DNA of 64,000 nucleotides from Verrucomicrobiaceae bacterium. Its GTDB lineage: Bacteria; Verrucomicrobiota; Verrucomicrobiia; Verrucomicrobiales; Verrucomicrobiaceae. The notes below the pieces were generated by a model that was not told the origin of the DNA, did no database searches, and worked only from the letters and a program-made list of their open reading frames with translations. The translations under genes were made by a program, and so were the position numbers. How positions within the stretch are numbered: the first letter of the stretch is position 1; every line of letters starts with the position of its first letter. Where the stretch lies: positions 62,001 to 126,000 of the forward strand of contig CANNQP010000003.1 of the NCBI GenBank assembly GCA_947507875.1, written 5' to 3'. Below, one piece after another: positions 8,323 through 16,075 of the stretch.

Positions 8323-10080
8323 TCACAGACACTTCAAGCTACTCACCGGAATCACGGCAAGCTCGTTCGCCATATGGCTTTTGTGAGTGTAGCCGATGTA
8401 GAGTTTATCCCCGCACTCGACAGCATAAGGGTAACTGAAGTCGGCGTTTGGTGCGGACACGCCGGGCGTGTGATCGAAGACTGAGGTGCGAATGAGAAAG
8501 ACTTGGCTAAAGAGCGACTCACCGGGTTTGCTAACAGCGATGGTCAGGGGTGTTCGTTTTCCGCCGGTGTCGGCGGTGGTGGTACAGACGAGGAATCGCT
8601 GGCCCGTACTCAAGGTGCCTGCATAGGGCTTGCTGGTAGCCATCGGTAGGTTTGAGAGAGCGGTAGATGTCCAGCTGCGGCCATAGTCATCACTCTCGGA
8701 AAGCAAGGCGCGAGACCGCTTACCATAACGAGAGATATTGGTGATGCGCTTGCCGTCCACGATCACGGTGGATTCACCCCATAGATTGGTCCCCAGACCA
8801 GGTGCGGCTGGAATGACCCTAGATTCCCACTTGGTGAAGTCCGCCCCCCGACTGATGGCCACCGTGGGCAGGTTGGCTCCCTTAGCGAAAGGCGAAAGAT
8901 GAAGTCCCGCCATGATCCAATTCCCGTCCTCCATCCTTAGCGGTTCCTGCATGGGCCAGAAGCCATCCTCGATCACAATGCCCTGCGCTTCCCAGCGTCC
9001 CGTCGCTTCGTCCAAAAGATAGGCCCGTGTGTGAACCCGATGGTATTTTTCGGCGTGAGCATGATAGGCCCCCATGAAGGCCCACAGTCGGCCGCCTTGC
9101 GAAAGAAAGACCCCGTGACTGACCGCGAGATCGCCCTCACCGACGTCCATCACCTGTGCAGGGCCCCAGGTCTTACCTCCGTCATCGCTCACTTTAACAT
9201 GCGCTTCCTCGGTGGGAGTATTTTCCTCACCCCGGTTGAATCCATAGGAAGCATAAAGACGACCTTTGTGCCAGGCGAGTCCGACGCCGAGAGTAAAACG
9301 GCATTGGTCGTCATCCGGTGCGCGTTTTTTGATGACATGAAACTCTGCTCCCTGCACCTGAGGCAGTTCGGCGGCCTTGGGGATCGACTGAACATCGTTC
9401 CATAGTGGCAATCCGGCAACAAACTTTGGCAGCTCGTGTCGGCTCGCAACCGGGCGGTAGCTGGAAGCCACCTCCTCAGCCTTCACTGCACGCGGTTGCA
9501 CCCAGAGTTCGTCCACCGCGCCAGTGAACGCTTGGCGGACCTGCCCCTCATCCCAGATGCCACCGAGCGTGATGGGAGCCTTCGTCGAAAGGATAGGCGT
9601 CTTGAGTTTCACCTCCCCCACAGGCTTTCCATTCAAAAACAGCGTCGCCTTGCTCGCATCAACCACCATCGTAGCCAGATGCCATACACCAGCCTTCAAG
9701 GGCTCAACGCACGAAATGGTGCTCCACACGCTTTGCTGAAAATACGCTTTGAGCCTGCCATCTGGTTCGATAATGAGGCTCCACTGACGGTCCCCTAACG
9801 AATAACGATTCTTGCCCACAAGGATCTGCTGACTCCCCGCGAGTTGATAAGGATTGAACCACACCGAAAGCGTAAAAATGCCGCTCGCGAGTTGCGCACT
9901 GTCTTTGAGTTCGATCAGCGATTCGCCATTAAGCACCAGACTCTGACCGGCAACCCCTGGAGCACACGCGGTCATGCCATGAATGACGAGCGAGTCATCG
10001 ATAGCATCTAGCGGCCATCTTTGAGCCAGGCAAGTCACCGTGATGGACAAGAGCAACAACAAAAAGCGGACTGTTTTCAT
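8323..10080 (-). CDS. Secreted LamG and sialidase (BNR repeat)-like protein
   Basis: 585 residues from the ATG at 10080, chosen because a clean signal peptide (MKTVRFLLLLLSITVTCLA) follows; the reading frame continues upstream to 10248 without one. Residues about 25-190 look like a LamG/concanavalin-type jelly roll (FTLSVWFNPY, WHLATMVVDASKATLFLNGKPVG). The C-terminal two thirds look like a sialidase beta-propeller with Asp-box motifs SDDGGKTW and SDDYGRSW. Such proteins act on host or environmental glycans as exo-sialidases or related hydrolases, or only bind them. The catalytic residues of GH33 cannot be confirmed by eye. It stands alone, 219 bp upstream of the GntR operon start and probably separately transcribed. 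It may be part of the same polysaccharide lifestyle as the sulfatase operon. Confidence 0.8.
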   Translation of the reverse strand: MKTVRFLLLLLSITVTCLAQRWPLDAIDDSLVIHGMTACAPGVAGQSLVLNGESLIELKDSAQLASGIFTLSVWFNPYQLAGSQQILVGKNRYSLGDRQWSLIIEPDGRLKAYFQQSVWSTISCVEPLKAGVWHLATMVVDASKATLFLNGKPVGEVKLKTPILSTKAPITLGGIWDEGQVRQAFTGAVDELWVQPRAVKAEEVASSYRPVASRHELPKFVAGLPLWNDVQSIPKAAELPQVQGAEFHVIKKRAPDDDQCRFTLGVGLAWHKGRLYASYGFNRGEENTPTEEAHVKVSDDGGKTWGPAQVMDVGEGDLAVSHGVFLSQGGRLWAFMGAYHAHAEKYHRVHTRAYLLDEATGRWEAQGIVIEDGFWPMQEPLRMEDGNWIMAGLHLSPFAKGANLPTVAISRGADFTKWESRVIPAAPGLGTNLWGESTVIVDGKRITNISRYGKRSRALLSESDDYGRSWTSTALSNLPMATSKPYAGTLSTGQRFLVCTTTADTGGKRTPLTIAVSKPGESLFSQVFLIRTSVFDHTPGVSAPNADFSYPYAVECGDKLYIGYTHKSHMANELAVIPVSSLKCL

Positions 10081-10260
10081 GAGATGATACTTATAGTCCG
10101 TCAATGTGGCAGATCTGGCAGCAAAGAGTCTGATGGCGCAGTGTTTTTTCGTTCGCGCGCCCCATGCCCTTAGGCACCACGAGGCGACTCTACTGCAGGC
10201 GAGGGACAGGCATAGCCCGCGACTCAAGCCATCCGTGAATTTCACCACTAACGGGCCAAT

Positions 10261-11274
10261 TCAGGATAACTGGCCACTTAGCTTGAAATACCTCTCCATA
10301 ACCATGAGGTTAATGAGCTGCTCACGCAAAGGATCGTCAAACTGACTGCGGTGGTTTTTGGCAGCCTCTATGATGGTCAATGCCTCCTCTGGATGGCGAT
10401 TGTAGTATTCCATCTTCTCAGGAAGGTCACTGAAGTCATCGCGCAACTCCACAAAGTGAACACCTGACACAAGACGCCCTTCCATAAACCAGCTTTCTAT
10501 CTTAGGTTTTGGCATCATGCATAACGAATTGGATGAGAAAATCCACTTTAGGTTAGTCGCCACATCATTGCCCTCGATACTGACTACAAACCGGTAACGC
10601 AATTGCTCCGCGAAACTCAGAAAAGGCTTCCGATCCATAGGCAGTGCGTTGGATCTGGTATCGCCAAAATCGGTTTGAGCCATTCCGCGGGTCAGTCGCA
10701 AAAAATCCTTCCGCCAAGGCTGATGACAAGCTCCACGAAAAACCGCGCCTGGTTGCTTCTGCTCAAAACTTAGGGCGTCATCAACTCGCTTAAAGTGCCT
10801 CATTTCGTTAAGTTTGAGGAGCACTCCATGCGGAGGGCACTCACCGATGCGCCGTGATTTTGTGAAGCTCGGCACGTTGAGGGACGATCGGTTGTCGCCA
10901 AAACGGTAGGCAAAGCGCAGCCTTGGGTCAAAGTAGCGGGCATAACGATTGAAGTCGGCGTAGTAGGTGCTGTTAGACGCTTTATTCCAATCCCAACCCA
11001 GGTGGCGCAGCGCCATCCTCGCCACCCAACGCCTCAACCAGAAGCCCTCCCAGTTCAGTTGATATTGGTTTTTGGCATTGGGACCGATGTCAAATTGCTC
11101 GTTCAATCCGAGGTAGTAATCCACTCGCGACCTCGCTTGGGCCAATCCCTCACTCGCCGCGGCTTCAAGCTTGCGCGGCAGTTGACGGCGCCACCAAAAA
11201 CGAGGCACCATCTGGCGAAACAAATGCTCGGTGTAGTAGACCAACTTGGTGGGCATTTTTGGCTGGATTAACAT
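10261..11274 (-). CDS. Glycosyltransferase family 90 (LpsA/CAP10-like)
   Basis: 337 residues, cytoplasmic or peripheral. The C-terminal half has the pattern of the CAP10/LpsA family: a PGAVFRGACHQPWR segment, then YRFVVSIEGNDVATNLKW, and a conserved LCMMPKPKIESWFMEGRLVSGVHFVEL stretch (in parts) used for nucleotide-sugar binding. Family members transfer a sugar, often xylose or glucose, to lipopolysaccharide or capsule. The N-terminal third is basic and rich in Trp and Tyr, as in LPS-modifying members. A second ATG at 11256 is possible. Nearby genes (LolD-like ATPase, YlbF) do not form an obvious LPS cluster, so this may be a lone modification gene. The family call is firm; the acceptor is unknown. 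Confidence 0.82.
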   Translation of the reverse strand: MLIQPKMPTKLVYYTEHLFRQMVPRFWWRRQLPRKLEAAASEGLAQARSRVDYYLGLNEQFDIGPNAKNQYQLNWEGFWLRRWVARMALRHLGWDWNKASNSTYYADFNRYARYFDPRLRFAYRFGDNRSSLNVPSFTKSRRIGECPPHGVLLKLNEMRHFKRVDDALSFEQKQPGAVFRGACHQPWRKDFLRLTRGMAQTDFGDTRSNALPMDRKPFLSFAEQLRYRFVVSIEGNDVATNLKWIFSSNSLCMMPKPKIESWFMEGRLVSGVHFVELRDDFSDLPEKMEYYNRHPEEALTIIEAAKNHRSQFDDPLREQLINLMVMERYFKLSGQLS

Positions 11275-11470
11275 ACTTTACAGTTACTCTCATTCAGATT
11301 GACTGTCATCGGCAGTAGCTCTCTTTTTTAGTATCACGGAAATAGGGCAGTGACTCGATATTCCCATCCAAAAAATTAAAAATCATTTCATGGCCGTCGC
11401 AAAAACGATGCGATCCACCCACGGTTTATTGAGTTGGCTTAGTGGCTAAGTTCACATCAAACACTCACAC

Positions 11471-12184
11471 TCACCAGCGCAGCATCTTGGCGGGAACGCG
11501 TTGATCATTTGTATGCTCTCGGATGATCTGCCCATCCTTCAGATGTAGAACTCGATCAGCCATTCCTGCCATGTCAGCATTGTGCGTGATGACGATGACT
11601 AAAGTGCCGAGCTGTTGATTGATTCGCTCCACGGCCTCTAACACCGTGATGCCAGTTCCCACATCCAGGGCTCCGGTTGGCTCGTCACAAAGCAGAACCT
11701 CTGGTTTTTTAGCAATCGCTCGGGCAATCGCGACACGTTGCTGCTCTCCACCGCTAAGCTGACTTGGGAAATGGTCCATCCGATGCTGAAGGTTCACCAT
11801 AGCGAGCGCTTCTTCGGGCTTCATCGGATCACGAGAAATTTCAGTGATGAGAGCTACATTTTCTCTCGCAGTCAGGCTGGGGATGAGATTGTAAAACTGG
11901 AAGACAAAGCCAACGCAGTTTCTGCGAAATTGCGTTAGTACACGCTCCCCAGCACCCCCTAGATCCCAGCCTTTGTAGCGCAGCCTACCTTCCGTAGGGA
12001 TATCCAATCCCCCCAGGATGTTCAGCAGGGTTGACTTACCGCTGCCAGACGCGCCGAGAAGAACGACCAGCTCTCCTGCCCTAAACTGCAAATCCACACC
12101 ATGCAGGGCGACCACATCCACTTCACCCGTGTGATAGACTTTTTTCAAGCCTTGGGCCTCAAAGATGGGCTCTTGCGCCGACAT
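11471..12184 (-). CDS. ABC transporter ATP-binding protein, LolD/MacB-like
   Basis: 237 residues. Walker [10 protein letters not shown] near residue 44, Q-loop in [18 protein letters not shown], signature [15 protein letters not shown], Walker [13 protein letters not shown] and the H-loop VITHN are all present, so it should hydrolyse ATP. The sequence is of the LolD/MacB/FtsE class that drives FtsX-type permeases in lipoprotein or peptide export. No permease is beside it; an FtsX-type LolC/E permease lies 45 kb away (57622-58905), but a link is only a guess. The gene follows the ylbF-like gene by 15 nt, so the two are probably co-transcribed. Confidence 0.92.
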   Translation of the reverse strand: MSAQEPIFEAQGLKKVYHTGEVDVVALHGVDLQFRAGELVVLLGASGSGKSTLLNILGGLDIPTEGRLRYKGWDLGGAGERVLTQFRRNCVGFVFQFYNLIPSLTARENVALITEISRDPMKPEEALAMVNLQHRMDHFPSQLSGGEQQRVAIARAIAKKPEVLLCDEPTGALDVGTGITVLEAVERINQQLGTLVIVITHNADMAGMADRVLHLKDGQIIREHTNDQRVPAKMLRW

Positions 12185-12199
12185 TTTCAGGACAGAGGA

Positions 12200-12625
12200 T
12201 CATTGGCAACCGCAACCACCACCGCCGCCACCACCACAGCAACCGCCGCTTCCCATCACTTCTTCCAACGCCGGCACTCTGCCTTTTTCGAGAGTTTTGG
12301 TAATGTAACCATTGACCGTATTGGCCACCTTTTGAAGTGCATCTTGAGCCGCCATGAAACTCTGGATGCCATCGTGCTGATCGGCTTGGTCCTGAAGCAG
12401 TTGAAAGCGGGAAAGGTCTTCGGCTTCGAGTTCGACCCCGCTGCGATGACGCTGCTCGAGTGTGCGACCGAGATTCATCACATCACGGTAAAGGGCGACC
12501 GCTTGCTCATCAGCAAGAAATGTCTCCGCGGCGTCGCGGGCAGATTGGATCTCAGGGTCAGCGGCGATGGCAGCGCAAAGAGCTTCGATCTGGGTAGTAA
12601 TGGCAGGAGCGATCAGGGGCGACAT
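12200..12625 (-). CDS. YlbF family protein with Gly/Cys-rich tail
   Basis: 141 residues. The helical body (about 10-120) matches YlbF/YmcA-type proteins: IQSARDAAETFLADEQAVALYRDV, then a helix with EAEDLSRFQLLQDQADQHDGIQSF and a third with LQKVANTVNGYI (quoted in parts). In Bacillus, YlbF, YmcA and YaaT form an Fe-S-bearing complex that affects RNase Y and development. Here the last 15 residues are GGCC followed by seven Gly and CGCQ, giving four Cys in a flexible tail that could bind metal or an Fe-S cluster. It is the first gene of a two-gene unit with the ABC ATPase and is divergent from the gene at 12777. The family call is good; what the tail does is unknown. Confidence 0.82.
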   Translation of the reverse strand: MSPLIAPAITTQIEALCAAIAADPEIQSARDAAETFLADEQAVALYRDVMNLGRTLEQRHRSGVELEAEDLSRFQLLQDQADQHDGIQSFMAAQDALQKVANTVNGYITKTLEKGRVPALEEVMGSGGCCGGGGGGGCGCQ

Positions 12626-12776
12626 GGAGCTGACAGCTAACTCTATTCAGCGATATGTCGAACAATTATCCAATCCGCTCAAGGACACGGGGCGCACGGA
12701 GCTACCCAGGCGACAAAGAGGCACATCGGCACTCCATTTCCTTGTCAGCAGCGCCAGCCCGCGCCAAGAACTCACC

Positions 12777-13880
12777 ATGCTCCGTGGTGCTGAAAAATGG
12801 CTCTTCCCTTACCTGCGCACCGCGCGCCATGCGGTGCGTATCTCACCAGCGACGCCCCTGCATGCATGCATCGCAGTCTGCGATCACTACGAACCGCTAC
12901 ACGACACCGATTTAGTTGGGGCACGCAGCACGATTGCTCATTGGCAGGAAAAATGGCCCGTTATGGTCGCCGAGCACCGGGATAGTTCAGGCCGTGGACC
13001 GAGGCACAGCTTCTTTTATCCCATCGAGCAATACGACACCTCTCTGATCGCCCCTCTCGCTGACCTGTGCCGTCAGACTGGCAGTGAAGTGGAAATCCAT
13101 CTTCATCATGATCGCGATACGCGGGAAACATTAACCGCAAAGCTAACTCAAGGCGTGGCAGACCTGGCCAGCCATGGCTTGCTCAGCCGTGATGCATCGG
13201 GGCGACCTGCATATGCCTTCATTCATGGGAATTGGGCATTGGACCATTCTCATCCCTCCGGGCGCAAATGCGGAGTGCCTGATGAGCTCGCCGTTCTGAG
13301 AGAGACCGGCTGCTACGCGGACATGACCATGCCTGCGGCCCCAGACCCCTGCCAAACTTCCATCATCAATGCAGCCTACTACGCCCGTGAAGATGGCCTA
13401 CCCCGCTCTCATGACCGTGGCATTCCTGTCCGCAAAGGGCAAACCGCTACCCTGCGTGACCTCAGGGATCATTTGCTGCTCATCCAAGGACCTCTAGGAC
13501 TGAACTGGCGCTGGCGGAAGTGGGGGCTCATTCCACGTCTAGAAAATGGAGATGCCTCTGGTAGCAACCCGCCCACGCTCAATCGGCTCAAGCTTTGGTT
13601 AAGCCACTGCCCCCGCGTCTTGGATGGCCCCCCATGGCTTTTCATCAAGCTTCACACTCACGGTGGCATCTCCAAAAACTATCAAATCCTATTGGGACAG
13701 GCCATGCGGCGCTTCTACCAGGAGCTAACGCGATTTGAGACCCATACACCAGGCTTCCATTTTCATTTCGTTACCGCGAGAGAGATGGTGAATCTTGTAC
13801 ATGCGGCAGAAGATGGCAAGCAAGGCTCACCCGCCGATTGGCTCGATTACTGCCATGCAAGGCCCCCTGTACTTGGCTAG
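12777..13880 (+). CDS. Polysaccharide deacetylase-like protein
   Basis: 367 residues from the ATG at 12777. The frame is open further upstream, but that part overlaps the divergent ylbF-like gene. The protein looks like a NodB/polysaccharide-deacetylase relative: an early DHYEPLHD, an EIHLHHD strand with acidic and His residues, then HGNWALDHSHPSG and a C-terminal KLHTHGG motif. Such His and Asp clusters fit a metal-dependent TIM-barrel hydrolase. Similar proteins occur near exopolysaccharide genes in Planctomycetes and Proteobacteria, usually without an assigned substrate. No signal peptide is seen. Its stop lies 4 bp from the stop of the convergent phosphorylase gene. The family call is from motifs only. 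Confidence 0.6.
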   Translation: MLRGAEKWLFPYLRTARHAVRISPATPLHACIAVCDHYEPLHDTDLVGARSTIAHWQEKWPVMVAEHRDSSGRGPRHSFFYPIEQYDTSLIAPLADLCRQTGSEVEIHLHHDRDTRETLTAKLTQGVADLASHGLLSRDASGRPAYAFIHGNWALDHSHPSGRKCGVPDELAVLRETGCYADMTMPAAPDPCQTSIINAAYYAREDGLPRSHDRGIPVRKGQTATLRDLRDHLLLIQGPLGLNWRWRKWGLIPRLENGDASGSNPPTLNRLKLWLSHCPRVLDGPPWLFIKLHTHGGISKNYQILLGQAMRRFYQELTRFETHTPGFHFHFVTAREMVNLVHAAEDGKQGSPADWLDYCHARPPVLG

Positions 13881-13884
13881 TCTC

Positions 13885-14649
13885 TCAGCACGAGAGCGCG
13901 GCCTTCAGTAGAGTGGCCAAAGCCTGCGAACTCTGCTGACCGACGGCCACCACCTCACCATGATCGAGCGTTTGCGGTTTCAGGCCCGCTGCCCAATTGG
14001 TGAGCATCGAGATGCCGGCGACCTTCATGCCAAGCGCACGGGCCTGAATCGCCTCGGCAACCGTGGACATCCCGACTGCATCAGCCCCCATCACCCGCAG
14101 CATCCGAATCTCAGCAGGCGTCTCATATTGGGGCCCTAGCAGACCCGCATAGACGCCTTGGTGCAGGTTCATCCCCACTTCTCCCGAGGCGCGCAGAAGC
14201 GATTGCCTCCAGCCCTCATCATAGAGCTGGCTCATGTCGTGAAAATGCGGTCCACCCAGCAGAGGTGAGGTACCCTGCAGATTCAACTGATCGGTGATCA
14301 GCATCAAGTCACCCACGCCAAAATGCGGCGCGATCGCCCCAGCGGCATTCGTCAACAGCACACGGCGGACGCCCCATTCATGCATCAAACGAATGCCTGC
14401 CGTGATTTCACGAGCTGTCAGACCTTCATAGAGGTGCCGCCTGCCTTGGGCGATCAGGATGGGATGCTCTGCAACGCGGGTCAGCACGAGCCGCCCAGCA
14501 TGCCCTGGCACGGATGACGCCCCCCAGCCAGGGACCTCCGAGTAGGAAACTTCAGCCTCCACACCCAAGAGATCCGCCACGCCGCCTAATCCTGAGCCGA
14601 GCACAATCGCGGTTTCGGGACAGGCGGCGGTGAGGGTAGATAGGCTCAT
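13885..14649 (-). CDS. Purine nucleoside phosphorylase, trimeric PNP/MTAP family
   Basis: 254 residues from the ATG at 14649; an upstream extension is open but lacks family sequence. It cleaves purine nucleosides with phosphate to base and ribose-1-phosphate in salvage. Visible family motifs are GSGLGG (phosphate loop) near the N-terminus, GHAGRLVLTRV, GRRHLYEG, TNAAGAI, GPQYETPAEIRMLR followed by GADAVGMSTVAE, and LTNWAAG, whose Asn contacts the purine. The order and length fit trimeric PunA-type enzymes rather than hexameric DeoD. It is divergent from the PurS-like gene at 14752 with about 100 bp between, which places purine salvage beside a possible purine biosynthesis part. Confidence 0.93.
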   Translation of the reverse strand: MSLSTLTAACPETAIVLGSGLGGVADLLGVEAEVSYSEVPGWGASSVPGHAGRLVLTRVAEHPILIAQGRRHLYEGLTAREITAGIRLMHEWGVRRVLLTNAAGAIAPHFGVGDLMLITDQLNLQGTSPLLGGPHFHDMSQLYDEGWRQSLLRASGEVGMNLHQGVYAGLLGPQYETPAEIRMLRVMGADAVGMSTVAEAIQARALGMKVAGISMLTNWAAGLKPQTLDHGEVVAVGQQSSQALATLLKAALSC

Positions 14650-14751
14650 CGCGTGATCATTCCCAGCCTGAGCGCTAGCGCAAGACCACACCTCACCGCC
14701 AAAGAATCCACCGTTGCAGGCGCGGCACTCCTTGCTAGGCACTCATTCACC

Positions 14752-15198
14752 ATGACCCAAGCCTTTGAAATCCTCGGCAAATTCGATCAGGAAAGCGACT
14801 GCCAAAAGCTCCTTTACGCCCCTCTCAGCCAGCGCCTAACCTTCCGCGAAACCCTCGTCTATCGCGTGGACTATGAAGGCGACGCTGCTGCGCTAGAGGC
14901 CTTTGTGCGCCAAGTCCTGCTTGATCCCATCAGCCAAACTCTGCGAGATGCGAGCTCTCAGGCGTTCGAATCAGCCGCCTTTGTCCTCGAGTATGGCATG
15001 AAGGGTGGCGCTCTCGATTTGGAAAAAGAAACGATCTTGGGCTACTTCCGCTCTGTCGCCAATCCAGGCTTTAGCCTTCAAAAACTGACTCTGCGCAAGC
15101 GAATCTATGTCTTCGGAGCGAACGCCACTGAAGCGCCTTTTGTTCGAGACATCTGCAATCCCGCCATCCACACATGGGAAGTGAGGCGACCTGCCTGA
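14752..15198 (+). CDS. Free-standing PurS/PurL-N-terminal-like protein
   Basis: 148 residues from the ATG at 14752. I see two related halves. The first ends in VRQVLLDPISQTLRD; the second begins FVLEYGMKGGALDLEKETI and ends with FVRDICNPAIHTWEV. This recalls the N-terminal part of some FGAM synthases, where tandem PurS-like halves carry FTDPVIQ and LLANDLIE-type segments. If so, it would be the ammonia-channelling or dimerisation part of phosphoribosylformylglycinamidine synthase as a separate chain. No PurL or PurQ gene is in the window. It sits divergent from a purine nucleoside phosphorylase gene. The match is from memory of motifs and needs a profile search; a conserved hypothetical protein is the alternative. 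Confidence 0.5.
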   Translation: MTQAFEILGKFDQESDCQKLLYAPLSQRLTFRETLVYRVDYEGDAAALEAFVRQVLLDPISQTLRDASSQAFESAAFVLEYGMKGGALDLEKETILGYFRSVANPGFSLQKLTLRKRIYVFGANATEAPFVRDICNPAIHTWEVRRPA

Positions 15199-15291
15199 GT
15201 AAGGCAAAAAGTCAGGAAACTCTCGGAACAGCGGAAAAACGTCTGTGCAATCCGCTCCAAAGACATAGGATACACCATCGGTTTTCCGCAG

Positions 15292-15984
15292 ATGCACGAT
15301 CACATCCTCAGCTCCTTCAACCAAGCCCTCACTCGTCTTCGGGAGCAGGTGCTCACTATGTCCAGCATGGCACGCAAGAACCTCGGGGATGCCATGCGAG
15401 GCCTACTCGAGCGCGATACCGATCTGTGCAATGCGGCGATCGCGGCCGATCAAGACGTGAATGAGCTGGAAAAGAGCATCGACCATCTCGGCATGCAGAT
15501 CCTGCTGAAATTTCAGCCTACGGCTCACGATCTGCGGCAGGTCATGGGCACGATTCGTGTGGCCAACAATTTGGAACGCATCGCTGATCAAGCCAGCAGC
15601 ATTGCCAAACGGGCGCGCCACATCAACCATCTTCCCGAGATCGCCGAGGTCAAACTCATCGAACCCGTTTACCAGCTCTGCATTCGTAACCTTGCGGCTA
15701 GTTTGGATGCTTTCACCCATGCGAATACTGAAGCCGCCGCGGCGGCACGCCTGCTCGACAAGGAGCTGGATGCCGCGGAGAAGGCACTGGATGCAGCCTT
15801 GCTTCAGATCATGGAAGCGCGCCATGCTCAACTGGAAGCCTACCTCCATCTGATCTTTGTGGCTCGCTTCCTAGAGCGCGTTGGAGATCACGCGAAAAAC
15901 ATCTGTGAAGACACCATCTTCATCGAAAAGGCTGAAGACATTCGTTTCACGAAACACCGCCGGGAATCTGATCCCGTTGGCTGA
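15292..15984 (+). CDS. phoU: Phosphate signalling protein PhoU
   Basis: 230 residues, all helical, two three-helix bundles. Each bundle has the metal-binding PhoU motif: NNLERIADQAS near residue 92 and LERVGDHAKNI near 197. PhoU dampens phosphate uptake and signalling by touching the PstB ATPase and a PhoR-type kinase. No pst or phoR genes are nearby, so this is a lone copy. It is preceded by the PurS-like gene (93 bp) and followed by a strong bidirectional terminator at 16012-16045. A link to the phosphate-sparing betaine-lipid genes at 51174-53017 is possible but not shown. Confidence 0.95.
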   Translation: MHDHILSSFNQALTRLREQVLTMSSMARKNLGDAMRGLLERDTDLCNAAIAADQDVNELEKSIDHLGMQILLKFQPTAHDLRQVMGTIRVANNLERIADQASSIAKRARHINHLPEIAEVKLIEPVYQLCIRNLAASLDAFTHANTEAAAAARLLDKELDAAEKALDAALLQIMEARHAQLEAYLHLIFVARFLERVGDHAKNICEDTIFIEKAEDIRFTKHRRESDPVG

Positions 15985-16011
15985 AGCCTTGGCATCCCAG
16001 CCACGAACCAT

Positions 16012-16045
16012 AAAAAAGCCCCATCAGGAATGATGGGGCTTTTTT
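16012..16045. terminator. Bidirectional intrinsic terminator between phoU and secDF
   Basis: A 15-bp perfect stem (16012-16026 with 16031-16045) and a GGAA tetraloop. The GC-rich core GCCCCATCA is flanked by six A on the left and six T on the right, so it works as a U-tract hairpin for transcripts from both strands. It lies between the convergent phoU and secDF genes. Confidence 0.95.
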
Positions 16046-16075
16046 GAATGAATCGACAACGGGCACGCGAGCTGA

